Below are positions 6,797 through 16,025 of a stretch of 34,533 nt of DNA, piece after piece. A model generated the notes under the pieces. That model did no database searches. It worked only from the letters and a program-made list of their open reading frames with translations, and was not told the DNA's origin. Source of the DNA: a virus; IMG/VR virus record IMGVR_UViG_3300027749_000302, positions 1-34,533 of that record. One strand, given 5' to 3'. Each line of letters begins with the position of its first letter. Within the stretch, counting starts at the first letter, position 1. The translations under genes and the position numbers were made by a program.

Positions 6797-7734
6797 TACT
6801 TCCAGTATTCTACCGCAACAAATCCGTTGCCGCCACACACATTTGTTTGCGGTGATATGCAGTAGCCACCACCGCCGCCATAACCATCAGGGACGGTACA
6901 AGCAGCGAATATCCAATCATGTCCTCCACCACCACATCCCGCGAGGATTTGAGTTGAACAAAGTCCTCCTGAACCTCCACCAAACCCAGCTGCGTATCCA
7001 TTAGATCCACCACCTCCGGCACCCGCAGCATAATAAACATTTGTGTTTTTTAATCCAGCTCCACCACCAGAAGCCGATAAGAATGTTTTTGCTTGTGATA
7101 ATTTCCCATTCAAGTTATAACTGACTGAATATCCTGGAGTTCCAACCTCACCGTTTAAACCGGGCCCGCTTGGTGATCCGAGTCCGGCTCCACCAAAACC
7201 TGAGTTCCAACCTCCACCTCCACCGCTACCAAATCCACCACCGGCAAGGGTCTGAGCGTTTCCACCATTACCCATCAGTCCTCCAGCACCTCCTCCCGCA
7301 TAAATATAACAACAATAATACCACCGAGGATAGGTGCAACTGACCACATAATAACATGAACCAATACCGCCACATGTATTAATTAAACCACAATATCCAA
7401 TACCACCGACCCCAGTAGACAATCCACCAGTAGCACATATTGTTGTTGGTCCTCCAGAAACAATTGAGGTTCCACCATTTGCTCCTGCCGATCCTACAGT
7501 AACGGTTAAATTGAATGGAGAGGCACAATTTACCGCACCTTCCCACCAAGAAAATCCTCCGCCGGTTGCACCGCACCGGTTAACGCAACTACCTCTAGCA
7601 CCAGCACCCATTGCGCCATATGCAATATAAGTGACATCAGATGGAACTGTTAATGATCCGGATGTTCCGAAATATGATACTCCACCCGCACCACTTGATG
7701 CAGCTGAGTTGAAAAATTGACTTAATGTACTCAT
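6796..7734 (-). CDS. Cysteine-rich, glycine-rich tail-fibre adhesin
   Basis: A 312-aa protein of low complexity. About 30 N-terminal residues (MSTLSQFFNSAASSGAGG) lead into the typical YFGTSGSLTVPSDVTYIAYG entry strand of glycine-rich tip proteins. Glycine blocks then run to the C-terminus (GGGAGG, GGGFGSGGGGG, GGGAGL, GAGGGGSNG, GCGGGGHD, GYGGGGGY), closing with GFVAVEYWK. I count 15 cysteines, including a tyrosine/cysteine patch CYYVVSC...WYYCCYIY in the middle, which is unusual for this class. The closest functional analogue is the gp38-type adhesin, which binds host outer-membrane receptors through glycine-rich loops. It is flanked by a fibre module upstream and the 151-aa protein downstream (TAATG overlap). 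The glycine blocks are prime sites for host-range variation. Confidence 0.8.
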   Translation of the reverse strand: MSTLSQFFNSAASSGAGGVSYFGTSGSLTVPSDVTYIAYGAMGAGARGSCVNRCGATGGGFSWWEGAVNCASPFNLTVTVGSAGANGGTSIVSGGPTTICATGGLSTGVGGIGYCGLINTCGGIGSCYYVVSCTYPRWYYCCYIYAGGGAGGLMGNGGNAQTLAGGGFGSGGGGGWNSGFGGAGLGSPSGPGLNGEVGTPGYSVSYNLNGKLSQAKTFLSASGGGAGLKNTNVYYAAGAGGGGSNGYAAGFGGGSGGLCSTQILAGCGGGGHDWIFAACTVPDGYGGGGGYCISPQTNVCGGNGFVAVEYWK

Positions 7735-7766
7735 TTCCTATTTTTCCTTTTTTTGTTATTCTAGAA

Positions 7767-8096
7767 TTAAAAAATAATCCAACCTTGACTTGAATTGGTA
7801 TACTGTAAATAAAATGAAGCATTCTTAACATCAACCTTCAGGTCTTGTGTTATTCCATTAATGTTTGAACCATTTGCAGCAATAATACAATTTACACTAC
7901 CGGATTGATTGGAAAAACCAATAATATCACCAGTTAATGGTGAGGATGGTAATGATAATGTTATAGTTGAATTTGCTACATAGTTAAAACCAGCTGAAGC
8001 ATTTGTGTTCGCTGAAATAACAAAGTTTGTCATTCTATAGTTGGATAATCTTCCAACATTATCTATTACGGTTTTTGTACCTACGATAACGGACAT
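7767..8096 (-). CDS. Small tail-fibre module (paralogue of 742-1149)
   Basis: A 109-aa beta-rich protein. Its layout mirrors the 135-aa protein at 742-1149: a short strand-rich N-terminus, then NSTITLSLPSSPLTGDIIGF, and a C-terminus reading NGSNINGITQDLKVDV...YLQYTNSSQGWIIF. It also sits directly upstream of a glycine-rich adhesin, as its paralogue does. This repeated pairing of module and adhesin suggests that the small protein attaches the adhesin to the fibre or helps it fold. The sequence contains no catalytic signature. The intergenic 32 bases before the adhesin gene contain AGGAAA for translation but no promoter octamer. Confidence 0.72.
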   Translation of the reverse strand: MSVIVGTKTVIDNVGRLSNYRMTNFVISANTNASAGFNYVANSTITLSLPSSPLTGDIIGFSNQSGSVNCIIAANGSNINGITQDLKVDVKNASFYLQYTNSSQGWIIF

Positions 8097-8129
8097 TCTA
8101 TTTTCCTATATTGAGTGGAGTTATATTGG

Positions 8130-9284
8130 TTATTTATTCTTTATAGCATCTAACTCATTTTTCAATTCTTTAATGGATTCTATCAACAAAGGAATTAATC
8201 TTTCATAATGAACAGTCAAGTATTGATCATCAATTGGTGCTGGAGCAATAATTTCAGGTAGTACTGCTTCCACTTCTTGTGCTGAAACACCAACTTCTCT
8301 TTTTAGTGTATAACCTAATTTTTGTGCAATATCATTTGGTTCATAATAAAAACCATTTAATAACATTACTTTATCTAGAGCGGATTCGATATTACCTATT
8401 TTATTCTTTAATCTTTCATCGGAATAGTTGGTTGTTATGTTACCTGTTGCAGTAATAAAACCATTAACACTATGTGATCCTGAAGTGATCGTTCCTGTTG
8501 CAACGATACTTCCCGTATTGGCGAAATCAGCCGCAACTCCAACTCCTACAGAACTGAATTGTACATTACCTGATAGTGGTGCCTTTCTAGTTTCCAAATC
8601 TTGTAATGCCAACTGTATAGTGTTGGCTGTTGAAATAATGCTACCAAATGGTGCGGTGAATGCTATATTATTAGCATAATATACATAATTTGTATAACCG
8701 TCCACTTCAAGTAGTACTATGTCACCGGAAGCTGTTCCTGATGTTAATGTAACTACTGTATTGGATGTTTCGGTATAATCAGTATTAAACTGTCTCACAC
8801 CATTAACATAAACTCTTAGTTGTGATGCACCAACAACATAAGTTGGTGTTGAGAATATTGTTTGTCCTGCATTAACCGTTGGATAAATTCTTGTTGAATT
8901 AATTGTTGTGCCCGGCGCAGCACTACCGCCGCCACCTGAACCACCAGCAGCCCAATAATATGTTCCTGGACCACCTGTTGCAAGCACATAACCCGCAGGT
9001 GTTGTTAAATTTGATGGTAATAAATTAGTTAACGCTTGTACGGATGTTGTTGCACCGGTACCGCCACTAGTAACTGGTAATGGTGCACCAAGTGTTAATC
9101 TTCCTATTGATGCATTATTTGCAACTTGTAAACCTAATGTTGGGTCATTAAGGTATAAAGTTCCGGTTTGTTTGATATATGCATTTGCTGCGAGATTGTT
9201 GTTCTCAACTACTAATGCATTGGTTGATATAACCCAATCACCAAATGTATTATTGTAATTAATGGTGGAAACTATATTAGCCAT
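8130..9284 (-). CDS. Tail fibre with C-terminal S74 self-cleaving chaperone domain
   Basis: A 384-aa fibre protein. The N-terminus is beta-rich (FGDWVISTNALVVENNNLAA), then LPVTSGGTGATT (69-80, common in phage fibres) and a GGSGGGGS linker (114-121). A receptor-domain-like segment with LRVYVNGVRQFNTDY (156-170) follows. The last 100 residues are an intramolecular chaperone of the S74 type: NYSDERLKNKI (286-296) holds the Ser288/Lys293 pair used for autocleavage, and VGVSAQEVEAVLPEI (331-345) and a final coiled helix (IESIKELKNELDAIK) complete it. Such domains trimerise the fibre and then cut themselves off before Ser288. It follows the small coiled-coil gene with a one-base gap, with AAGGG ahead of its ATG. 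Confidence 0.9.
   Translation of the reverse strand: MANIVSTINYNNTFGDWVISTNALVVENNNLAANAYIKQTGTLYLNDPTLGLQVANNASIGRLTLGAPLPVTSGGTGATTSVQALTNLLPSNLTTPAGYVLATGGPGTYYWAAGGSGGGGSAAPGTTINSTRIYPTVNAGQTIFSTPTYVVGASQLRVYVNGVRQFNTDYTETSNTVVTLTSGTASGDIVLLEVDGYTNYVYYANNIAFTAPFGSIISTANTIQLALQDLETRKAPLSGNVQFSSVGVGVAADFANTGSIVATGTITSGSHSVNGFITATGNITTNYSDERLKNKIGNIESALDKVMLLNGFYYEPNDIAQKLGYTLKREVGVSAQEVEAVLPEIIAPAPIDDQYLTVHYERLIPLLIESIKELKNELDAIKNK
8131..8138 (-). promoter_or_regulatory. Possible weak late promoter for 7767-8096
   Basis: The minus strand reads AATAAATA, one mismatch from the late octamer TATAAATA. It is centred about 40 bases before the ATG at 8096, which is the spacing seen for the better promoters in this window. 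It overlaps the stop codon region of the S74 fibre gene. The match is weak in such AT-rich DNA. Confidence 0.3.
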
Positions 9285-9285
9285 T

Positions 9286-9510
9286 TTAACCCTTATTAAG
9301 TAATAATTGTAATAATTCTTTTATTTCACTGATGTCATTATTTATATCGTTTAATTCCGACTTGATAGTATTTAGTTCTTCTTTCTGGTTGGTCATATAC
9401 ATACGTCTTCTGTTGTATTCTTCCAAACCATTTTTGTCTTTGCTTATCAAAGCCATATTTTCTGAGTCACGATATAAATTCGAGACATCTTGTACTTTAA
9501 GTAACGTCAT
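9286..9510 (-). CDS. Small coiled-coil protein of unknown function
   Basis: A 74-aa protein. The first half (LKVQDVSNLYRDSENMALIS) contains a conserved-looking 'VSNLYRD' segment. The second half (EELNTIKSELNDINNDISEI, then KELLQLLLNKG) has hydrophobic residues every three or four positions, as in a coiled coil. Small proteins of this layout occur next to the giant virion protein in T4-like aquatic phages, as far as I recall, without known function. It lies between the giant protein (two-base gap) and the S74 fibre (one-base gap), so it is part of the same structural operon. It could be a trimeric connector or chaperone. Confidence 0.7.
   Translation of the reverse strand: MTLLKVQDVSNLYRDSENMALISKDKNGLEEYNRRRMYMTNQKEELNTIKSELNDINNDISEIKELLQLLLNKG
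9339..9346 (-). promoter_or_regulatory. Late promoter inside the coiled-coil gene, driving the S74 fibre
   Basis: The minus strand reads a perfect TATAAATA within the coding part of the 74-aa protein. Start of transcription would be near 9333, giving a leader of about 49 bases before the S74 fibre ATG at 9284. It would let the fibre block be made independently of the long baseplate transcript. It codes for Asp-Ile-Asn-Asn, so chance cannot be excluded. Confidence 0.45.
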
Positions 9511-9512
9511 TA

Positions 9513-12500
9513 TTAGAATACCGTTGGAGTGATAACATTAGCAGGCATTGCAATGGCACGAATGTCAGTCAAGTAAGGAACAAATGTACTATCTGTTGAT
9601 ACTGTTACAACCTTTATTGCAAATTGACTGAAAGAGTTATAGATTTGGCCATTAGTACTCGTATATGTTACATATCCTTGTGGTGTACCTAACGTACCAG
9701 GAGAGAATGTATGTTCATACATATCGGTTCTTGTTTGTGAGAACACAGTAGAACCGTTATTGGTCATGGTCATTAACTGCCAAGAACCAACATCAAATAA
9801 CTGAGTATCATTTCTACTGAGTAACTTATAATACACGTAAATGTCTGTATTTACAGGACGATATGCGGTTAGATATACTACTAAATCACCTGAATCGAAT
9901 CCATCAGCAAGAACAACTTTCTTTGATAAGTATCTTGTTTCTGCTGGCCCGCCACCTTTTGATGTTTCACCTGTAACAATTGCTGTTGCACCATTTCCTG
10001 GTGTACCACTTATATCTGTAATTGTTATTGTTGGTGTTTGGTTATAACCAGAACCAACATTTGTGAAATACACAGATGAAACCACACCATTAACAACATT
10101 TGCTTTAGCATATGCTTGTTGAGCATATGAACCTGTTGGTGATGAAACTGTAACAAATGTATTTGCTGGAGTATATCCAGAACCACTTGCGGTCAAAGTT
10201 ATCAAACTATTTGATAACTCACAATTATTTATGTTCCATTTAATTGTGTATGCTGTTAACCCTGCATCAGATATTAATGGACTAACGGCTACGTCATTAG
10301 AACTTATTTGGCCATACATTGAGAATGATGTATTTGAATTTGCAGATAATATTCTACTACCTCTACCATCATTCAAATAAATGTTATCATACATTGATGT
10401 TGCATACTTGGCAGGATTTACCGAAGTTGGTGTGGACATACTTCCACCATTCAACATTGCACTATAATAATAATTGATGTTTGTTGATGATGGAACAAAA
10501 TCGGTGGTTGTTAAATTAAATGCATCAGCATAATCATCATTGTATGACAATGAAGGTATTAAACTTGATACATTGTTTGCATTATTGTAATAATCCAAAC
10601 TTTGGTCAACAAGTGTTCTCTGTGGTAGATACCTAGGAATTACATACTGAATAGCAGGTGCCACGGAAATATCAAATTGACATCTATCAATAACAAACAT
10701 CAAACTCTGATTTTGGTCAGCTGTCCATGTTTGTGAGTTCTGTGAAATGAACAGAGCACCAACATAAGGAGCCGTAGTAATTTTTGTTGATGTAGATGGA
10801 TTCGGATCAGTATAGTTATTCTTTACTGATGATAATAATGCAGTATCGTTCAACGATGCGGTCCATAGGTTATACTCTTTAGATGGAGATTTCAATATCA
10901 ATGAGTAGAGAACACCAGGTTGAATATAAACAGGAACATCGAAATTAAATACAGTGTAAGTATTTGGATTCAAATAATGTGGGTTTTCAGATATATTAAT
11001 ATCATTCTTACTCACAGTCACAATTGAATTATCTAATGTTTGACCATTTGGATAACCATTTAAAGTGCCAACAACAGAAAGTGTTACTGGTGAATTGTCA
11101 ATTGTAGGTTTGGTTCTGAAGAACAATTTTACAGAACTCAAGAACATACCATTTGGGAAATTGACATTATCTACAATAAATGTTTGTGCAACAGGGTCAT
11201 ACGGACATGTATACAACCATTTATTTTGAGACTGTGACACTGAGGTTTCAACAGTCTGTCTATTATTATATGACGTAACGGTGTTCTTTGCACCGGATGG
11301 TGATGCACCAAAATCAATTTGTTGTGATTGTACACTTAGGCCAGAAGCATAAAAAGTTCCTTCTGCATAAGATGTTGAAGTATCTTTGTTTCCGTTGATA
11401 CTATTGTCAATACGGAATACCCTTTCGCCCGTATGGAAGGTCGCACCTGGTAGATTAAAGATGCCGTATACAGCACCACTTTCATCGGTGGAAATTCCAC
11501 CTATAGAGTAAAATTCACCCGAGGATGCCGTAATATTAGAATTAAGATGTGCAATCTTATATGTTCCATCATACGAAATAATGGTAGCTGATGCAGTGAT
11601 TCCTGTACGAGCAACTAAATTGATTGTGTTGCCCACATAGTAATTATCAACAGAAGATGCCATTGGTGCAAGTTTTAATGAATTAACACTGGTATTAACA
11701 AGAATTGTTCCATCATTTGCAGCAGGAACATTTCCAGCAAAATGCTGTGAAGAAACTAACGTTCCCGAACTTACATATGGTGATGTACCAGGGAGAAGAC
11801 CAATAACTACACCACCTGGTGATGTATAGTACCTTAAACTTACTATAGTGCCGTTTGTTGTATATGTTTGGTTATAACCATCTGATATTACATATAATGT
11901 AGTATTATTACTTCCACTGACAGTATTTGCTTGTTCAAATACACCTATTACAATAGCTGTTGCGTGAAATTGGTTACCAATATCAACGTATCCAATAGTA
12001 TCTTCTTCATAGAATTTTCCAGTAACGTTAGTTAATTTTAAAATATTAGATTTTCTAAAATTACCAGAAACAATTTGTCCATCAAAGAAAGCAGTCATTG
12101 GTGAATTAATCAACAACGCTTTTGATTTGATTGTGATTTGCTGTGCTCTTATATATGGAAGAATACTGATATCGGTAATGTACCCGTTATTGAGTGAGTA
12201 GGTATTGCCAATATTACTATAGTATCCACTAACAACTTGCTGTTGTTGATTTGTTATGGTTGTCAGCGTTGTGGTTGCCGTATCCGTTACTTGGTGTAAA
12301 GCAAGTCCTACACCTATATTTGATTCTCTTCCTTGAAATACTGGTTCATTTAACCACCAATTTGCATCCGTATGGTTTTGCAATCCAAATATTTGTTGGT
12401 CGGTTGATGATACTTTAACTGTTCCTTCGGTTGTACTCGAAACAGTTTGCCAGTCACCCATATAGAATGTACTGTAGTTATCTGATGCTCTGAATACATT

Positions 12501-15500
12501 AAGGTTTTTATCGGTAATCAAAAGAGCTGGAAGTTCATGTCTATCTACCCAGTTATCAACGTTTGGTGTTAACGCTAAAGAACCTTCAAAATTTGCTACG
12601 GAGAATGGATTGAGGTTTACAACTCTACTTGCCAAGTATTGTACAATCGCAGTATTTGAGGTATGTGGTAATGTGTAGTAGTTCACATAGCCACTTTTAT
12701 GTACTGCATATTGTAGATTGTTTTGGTTTTCTGGAGTTAATATTCCTGTATTGTATACGGTGTCTAATGACTTTAATGGATAATTATCGACAATTTGACT
12801 TGATGTCATTTGCTTTGTTCTTTTATTGATAGTAGCAAAGTATGTCAAATTGTAAGCATCAGATGTTGCATAACTAGAGAAGTCATCAGTCATAATACCA
12901 TTTTTGAATCTGTTCAATCCAAAAGTATCTGATATTTGCATAGATTGTGCATTCTTTTCCAGATTATTTAATGAAGTATAGTACTCCATTTGACTAATCC
13001 TGCTCTCCAATCCTGAAATGTCCTGCATGGTATATCTCTTATGCAGAACTTTATTGAAAGACAAATCAAAATAACTGTATGGTGATCTTTCGGTTGGAAT
13101 GAAAGATGTATACGGCAAATGACTAAGTTGTGCAATAACCAATGATGCATCTGGTTGAGTTGGTAATAAAGGAATTACAGATGGAGAACCTTCAATAATT
13201 GTAACATTCCTGTCCTTTGTTATTACCAATAAATCTTTTCTTCCCAGATAATATGAATAATCGGAAGTATAAGTTGTTGAATCGACTGGTTGGTAGAAAC
13301 CATGTCTTGTATCAGATGAGTTTGAATATCTAAAAATAGAAGCAGTTTGTGCATTTAATCTTGCTGGTCTAAAATCCAAACAATCTCTTAAATTATAATA
13401 TGTTCCATTTTTACTTGTATATGATGGAATCAATCTATAATCTTCTGGTAAAGATGACACACCTGTGTGCATATACGATCTTGCATTGAAGTATCCATCA
13501 CCACCAACGTGTTGATAATAATCAACAAGAACCAATATATTACCTTGTGGCTTTTGTGCTCCTGGTATTAATTTGATACTTGCGTGGTCATAGAAATTAT
13601 CTCTTTGTCCATTATCTAATGTAAACCTATTGGTTATATCATATGATATATCGGTTAACATTGCTGCTGTTGGTGTGGTATTTGCTGAACCAGTATCAAT
13701 AACTTTTCTAATATACTTTACATCTGAGAGATATAAAGTTTGATTTTGTCCTGGAGATACTATACCAGCATTTCTAATATAAACCTGTCCTGTTGATGTT
13801 AAAGGAGTATCATCAACATAAGTGTAGGTGTTTACTTGAGTTCCACTAATATTAACTGTTGTTGTATTTGCAACAATCTTGTTCTTTCCTTTTAGTACAT
13901 GGCCTGTGTTGTCGCCATTTACAACAAATACTTTCGCGACAATTGTTGCAGTAAATGGTGTCAAATCTGATGCATTGAATGTTGCAATTGAAGAATCGGT
14001 ATCAAGAGTGACTGTTCTACCTGAGGTGACCCAAGGAATTACATCACCAACATTAATTGATGCGTTAGCACCTTTATCAGTTACAACAACAGTATAATTC
14101 TGTTTAACTAAGTCGGTTGATAATGTACTGAGTGGTGTTCCGAAGTGACGAATAATATTTGTATATGAACCTTCATAATTCAACTGCGCTGAAATTCCAC
14201 TACCAGTAGTGGTGAAAGCAATACTTCTGAATGTTTGTGATGTGGTATAAGATGAATTTACAACATTTGCAACATATGGATTGCCAACTCTCCATAACAT
14301 TTCCGGCAATGTTGGATTTTGTATAGACACATCACCATTATTCACGCCTCCATTTTTACTTTGCGGATCAATTGATGCCTTACCAACAATTGATGCAGGA
14401 TAAGATGTTTTTGTTGCAGCAATTAGTGATTCGGTATCTTTAACATCGAATAATAAACCGAAAATTGAATTTGCATTGGGAACTGTTGTCCAATTTTGAC
14501 TTATGTTTGCAACTTTCGTGGTGCCATTATAGGCAGAAATTGTTCTAAACTGTCCGGCGCCGGTACCAGATTGAATTGTTACAATGATATTATTGTATGC
14601 ATTAGTTGTTGCGGAGAAATAACTCGGTAAAGTTATAGTATTTGCATTGGCTGAAACAACATTTGCAGAAATTACGTTATTCTGTACATCATTAATATAA
14701 GCCTTATACACATAACTTGCAGTATTTGCATCGGTTGTACTGTGGTCATACACAAGACCTCTAATATATGCAGAAGCTACAAGTGTTGAGTTATATGAGT
14801 TTGCAGTAGAAGTATTTACATAATTTCTATCTACACAATGCAAATCAATTTGTTGACTTGTGGTAACATCAAAGAAAGCTGTGTTAGCTCCACTAACAGA
14901 ATTAACATACAGGTAACTACCGAAATCCATAAACACTGGATTATTATTTTGTGATTCTGTTGTTCTTGCTCTGTTTGAAACAATATCAATAGGATATTGG
15001 GTTTCTATTCTATAACCATGCACATATGCAATACCCTTACCGACACTCAATGTGTACGTTGATGCGTCATCATTAACTTTTGGAGTTAATTTGAAATCAC
15101 TAACAACATAGTCACCGTTTGTTTCATAATCTCTCTTGGCAAAATAATCACCGATAACTGAATAAACAGAATCATCTGTCATTTTGAAAACTTTACCGTT
15201 TTCTATTCTCACAAGTTCAATGAATGTAGAATCGTCACCTAATGATAATGGTCTTGTTTCTAGTTTAAGATTGATAACATATCTGTCTGCACCTGGTGCT
15301 TGATAATTTGAAGCACCGATAGCTGGGTCTAAAAGTGATGGATCTTCAATGTACGACTGGATTGATTCGGAGATATTTAAACCTACACGAACACTGGGTG
15401 CATTTGAATATTTACCCAAAATAGTTGTTTGTGGATTAACCTGTACGAATGTGCCATTTGAAATGACTTCACCGGTATCTTTTGTGGTGTTACTTGAAAT

Positions 15501-16016
15501 ATAAAAAACACCTTGTGCAATAGAAGAAACGGAACTTGTTCCTGTAGCACCGACCAATAATAATTGAGCAGTTAAATTTGATTCTGTATCATAAATTATG
15601 TCACCATCCACAAACTGAATTCCTGACTTATATGTAAGAATCAGTGTATCTGGATCACCAGTGCCATCTGCTGATGTGATTGCTGCAACTGCAAGTACTC
15701 TGGCCAGTATAGTACCAGTAGCATTTTGAATTAATTTTCCATTCCAATCATTAACGTCAATTTGTATACCGTTATAGGTTGATTGTAGTTTGATATAAGA
15801 ACAATTTAAGTTTGTGGTTATTTGTCCACCAGTAACAGCAGAATTCTGTTTGAATATATGATCGGCAAATTTTGTAATTTGGTCTTGAAGAATCGACTGT
15901 GTTTGTGTCAATTCTCTAGCTTGAACCGCGTTCCCTGGTTTGAATAGAATTCTGTGGAAATTCTTTGCTGGATCAAAGTCATCGAAATACGGAGAAGTGT
16001 TAAAGTTCAATGCCAT
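9513..16016 (-). CDS. Giant virion structural protein with DUF4815-type N-terminus
   Basis: A 2167-aa protein, the largest in the window. The N-terminus (SPYFDDFDPAKNFHRILFKP, then GNAVQARELTQTQSILQDQI) is the signature of DUF4815 virion proteins. Residues about 1000-1030 (KRYTMQDISGLESRISQMEY) are a heptad-like segment also typical of the family. A central part contains VNLNPFSVANFEGSLALTP and DISILPYIRAQQITIKSKAL, followed by FFDGQIVSGNF, as in very large structural proteins of cyanophage-like myoviruses. Residues about 1936-2016 carry two copies of a GSGYT/GSGYN repeat shared with gp6, gp7 and gp8. The C-terminus (YLSKKVVLADGFDSGDLVVY) is a conserved beta domain. By position after gp8 it is probably a baseplate-periphery or fibre-network component. 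Confidence 0.85.
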   Translation of the reverse strand: MALNFNTSPYFDDFDPAKNFHRILFKPGNAVQARELTQTQSILQDQITKFADHIFKQNSAVTGGQITTNLNCSYIKLQSTYNGIQIDVNDWNGKLIQNATGTILARVLAVAAITSADGTGDPDTLILTYKSGIQFVDGDIIYDTESNLTAQLLLVGATGTSSVSSIAQGVFYISSNTTKDTGEVISNGTFVQVNPQTTILGKYSNAPSVRVGLNISESIQSYIEDPSLLDPAIGASNYQAPGADRYVINLKLETRPLSLGDDSTFIELVRIENGKVFKMTDDSVYSVIGDYFAKRDYETNGDYVVSDFKLTPKVNDDASTYTLSVGKGIAYVHGYRIETQYPIDIVSNRARTTESQNNNPVFMDFGSYLYVNSVSGANTAFFDVTTSQQIDLHCVDRNYVNTSTANSYNSTLVASAYIRGLVYDHSTTDANTASYVYKAYINDVQNNVISANVVSANANTITLPSYFSATTNAYNNIIVTIQSGTGAGQFRTISAYNGTTKVANISQNWTTVPNANSIFGLLFDVKDTESLIAATKTSYPASIVGKASIDPQSKNGGVNNGDVSIQNPTLPEMLWRVGNPYVANVVNSSYTTSQTFRSIAFTTTGSGISAQLNYEGSYTNIIRHFGTPLSTLSTDLVKQNYTVVVTDKGANASINVGDVIPWVTSGRTVTLDTDSSIATFNASDLTPFTATIVAKVFVVNGDNTGHVLKGKNKIVANTTTVNISGTQVNTYTYVDDTPLTSTGQVYIRNAGIVSPGQNQTLYLSDVKYIRKVIDTGSANTTPTAAMLTDISYDITNRFTLDNGQRDNFYDHASIKLIPGAQKPQGNILVLVDYYQHVGGDGYFNARSYMHTGVSSLPEDYRLIPSYTSKNGTYYNLRDCLDFRPARLNAQTASIFRYSNSSDTRHGFYQPVDSTTYTSDYSYYLGRKDLLVITKDRNVTIIEGSPSVIPLLPTQPDASLVIAQLSHLPYTSFIPTERSPYSYFDLSFNKVLHKRYTMQDISGLESRISQMEYYTSLNNLEKNAQSMQISDTFGLNRFKNGIMTDDFSSYATSDAYNLTYFATINKRTKQMTSSQIVDNYPLKSLDTVYNTGILTPENQNNLQYAVHKSGYVNYYTLPHTSNTAIVQYLASRVVNLNPFSVANFEGSLALTPNVDNWVDRHELPALLITDKNLNVFRASDNYSTFYMGDWQTVSSTTEGTVKVSSTDQQIFGLQNHTDANWWLNEPVFQGRESNIGVGLALHQVTDTATTTLTTITNQQQQVVSGYYSNIGNTYSLNNGYITDISILPYIRAQQITIKSKALLINSPMTAFFDGQIVSGNFRKSNILKLTNVTGKFYEEDTIGYVDIGNQFHATAIVIGVFEQANTVSGSNNTTLYVISDGYNQTYTTNGTIVSLRYYTSPGGVVIGLLPGTSPYVSSGTLVSSQHFAGNVPAANDGTILVNTSVNSLKLAPMASSVDNYYVGNTINLVARTGITASATIISYDGTYKIAHLNSNITASSGEFYSIGGISTDESGAVYGIFNLPGATFHTGERVFRIDNSINGNKDTSTSYAEGTFYASGLSVQSQQIDFGASPSGAKNTVTSYNNRQTVETSVSQSQNKWLYTCPYDPVAQTFIVDNVNFPNGMFLSSVKLFFRTKPTIDNSPVTLSVVGTLNGYPNGQTLDNSIVTVSKNDINISENPHYLNPNTYTVFNFDVPVYIQPGVLYSLILKSPSKEYNLWTASLNDTALLSSVKNNYTDPNPSTSTKITTAPYVGALFISQNSQTWTADQNQSLMFVIDRCQFDISVAPAIQYVIPRYLPQRTLVDQSLDYYNNANNVSSLIPSLSYNDDYADAFNLTTTDFVPSSTNINYYYSAMLNGGSMSTPTSVNPAKYATSMYDNIYLNDGRGSRILSANSNTSFSMYGQISSNDVAVSPLISDAGLTAYTIKWNINNCELSNSLITLTASGSGYTPANTFVTVSSPTGSYAQQAYAKANVVNGVVSSVYFTNVGSGYNQTPTITITDISGTPGNGATAIVTGETSKGGGPAETRYLSKKVVLADGFDSGDLVVYLTAYRPVNTDIYVYYKLLSRNDTQLFDVGSWQLMTMTNNGSTVFSQTRTDMYEHTFSPGTLGTPQGYVTYTSTNGQIYNSFSQFAIKVVTVSTDSTFVPYLTDIRAIAMPANVITPTVF

Positions 16017-16025
16017 TTTTATACC

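Noticed and set aside
6797-6838. Longer N-terminus of the 151-aa protein (from 6838)
   Set aside because: It would overlap the adhesin gene; the ATG at 6796 in TAATG with GGAAG ahead is a better start.
7296-7303. CATAAATA on the plus strand in the glycine-rich gene
   Set aside because: No plus-strand gene follows; expected by chance in AT-rich DNA.
2042-7770. Recurring ATTCTAGAAT-like palindromes (near 2046, 2348, 6738, 7762)
   Set aside because: Most lie in coding sequence as Leu/Glu or Ser/Arg codons; no regular spacing or orientation, so chance is likely.
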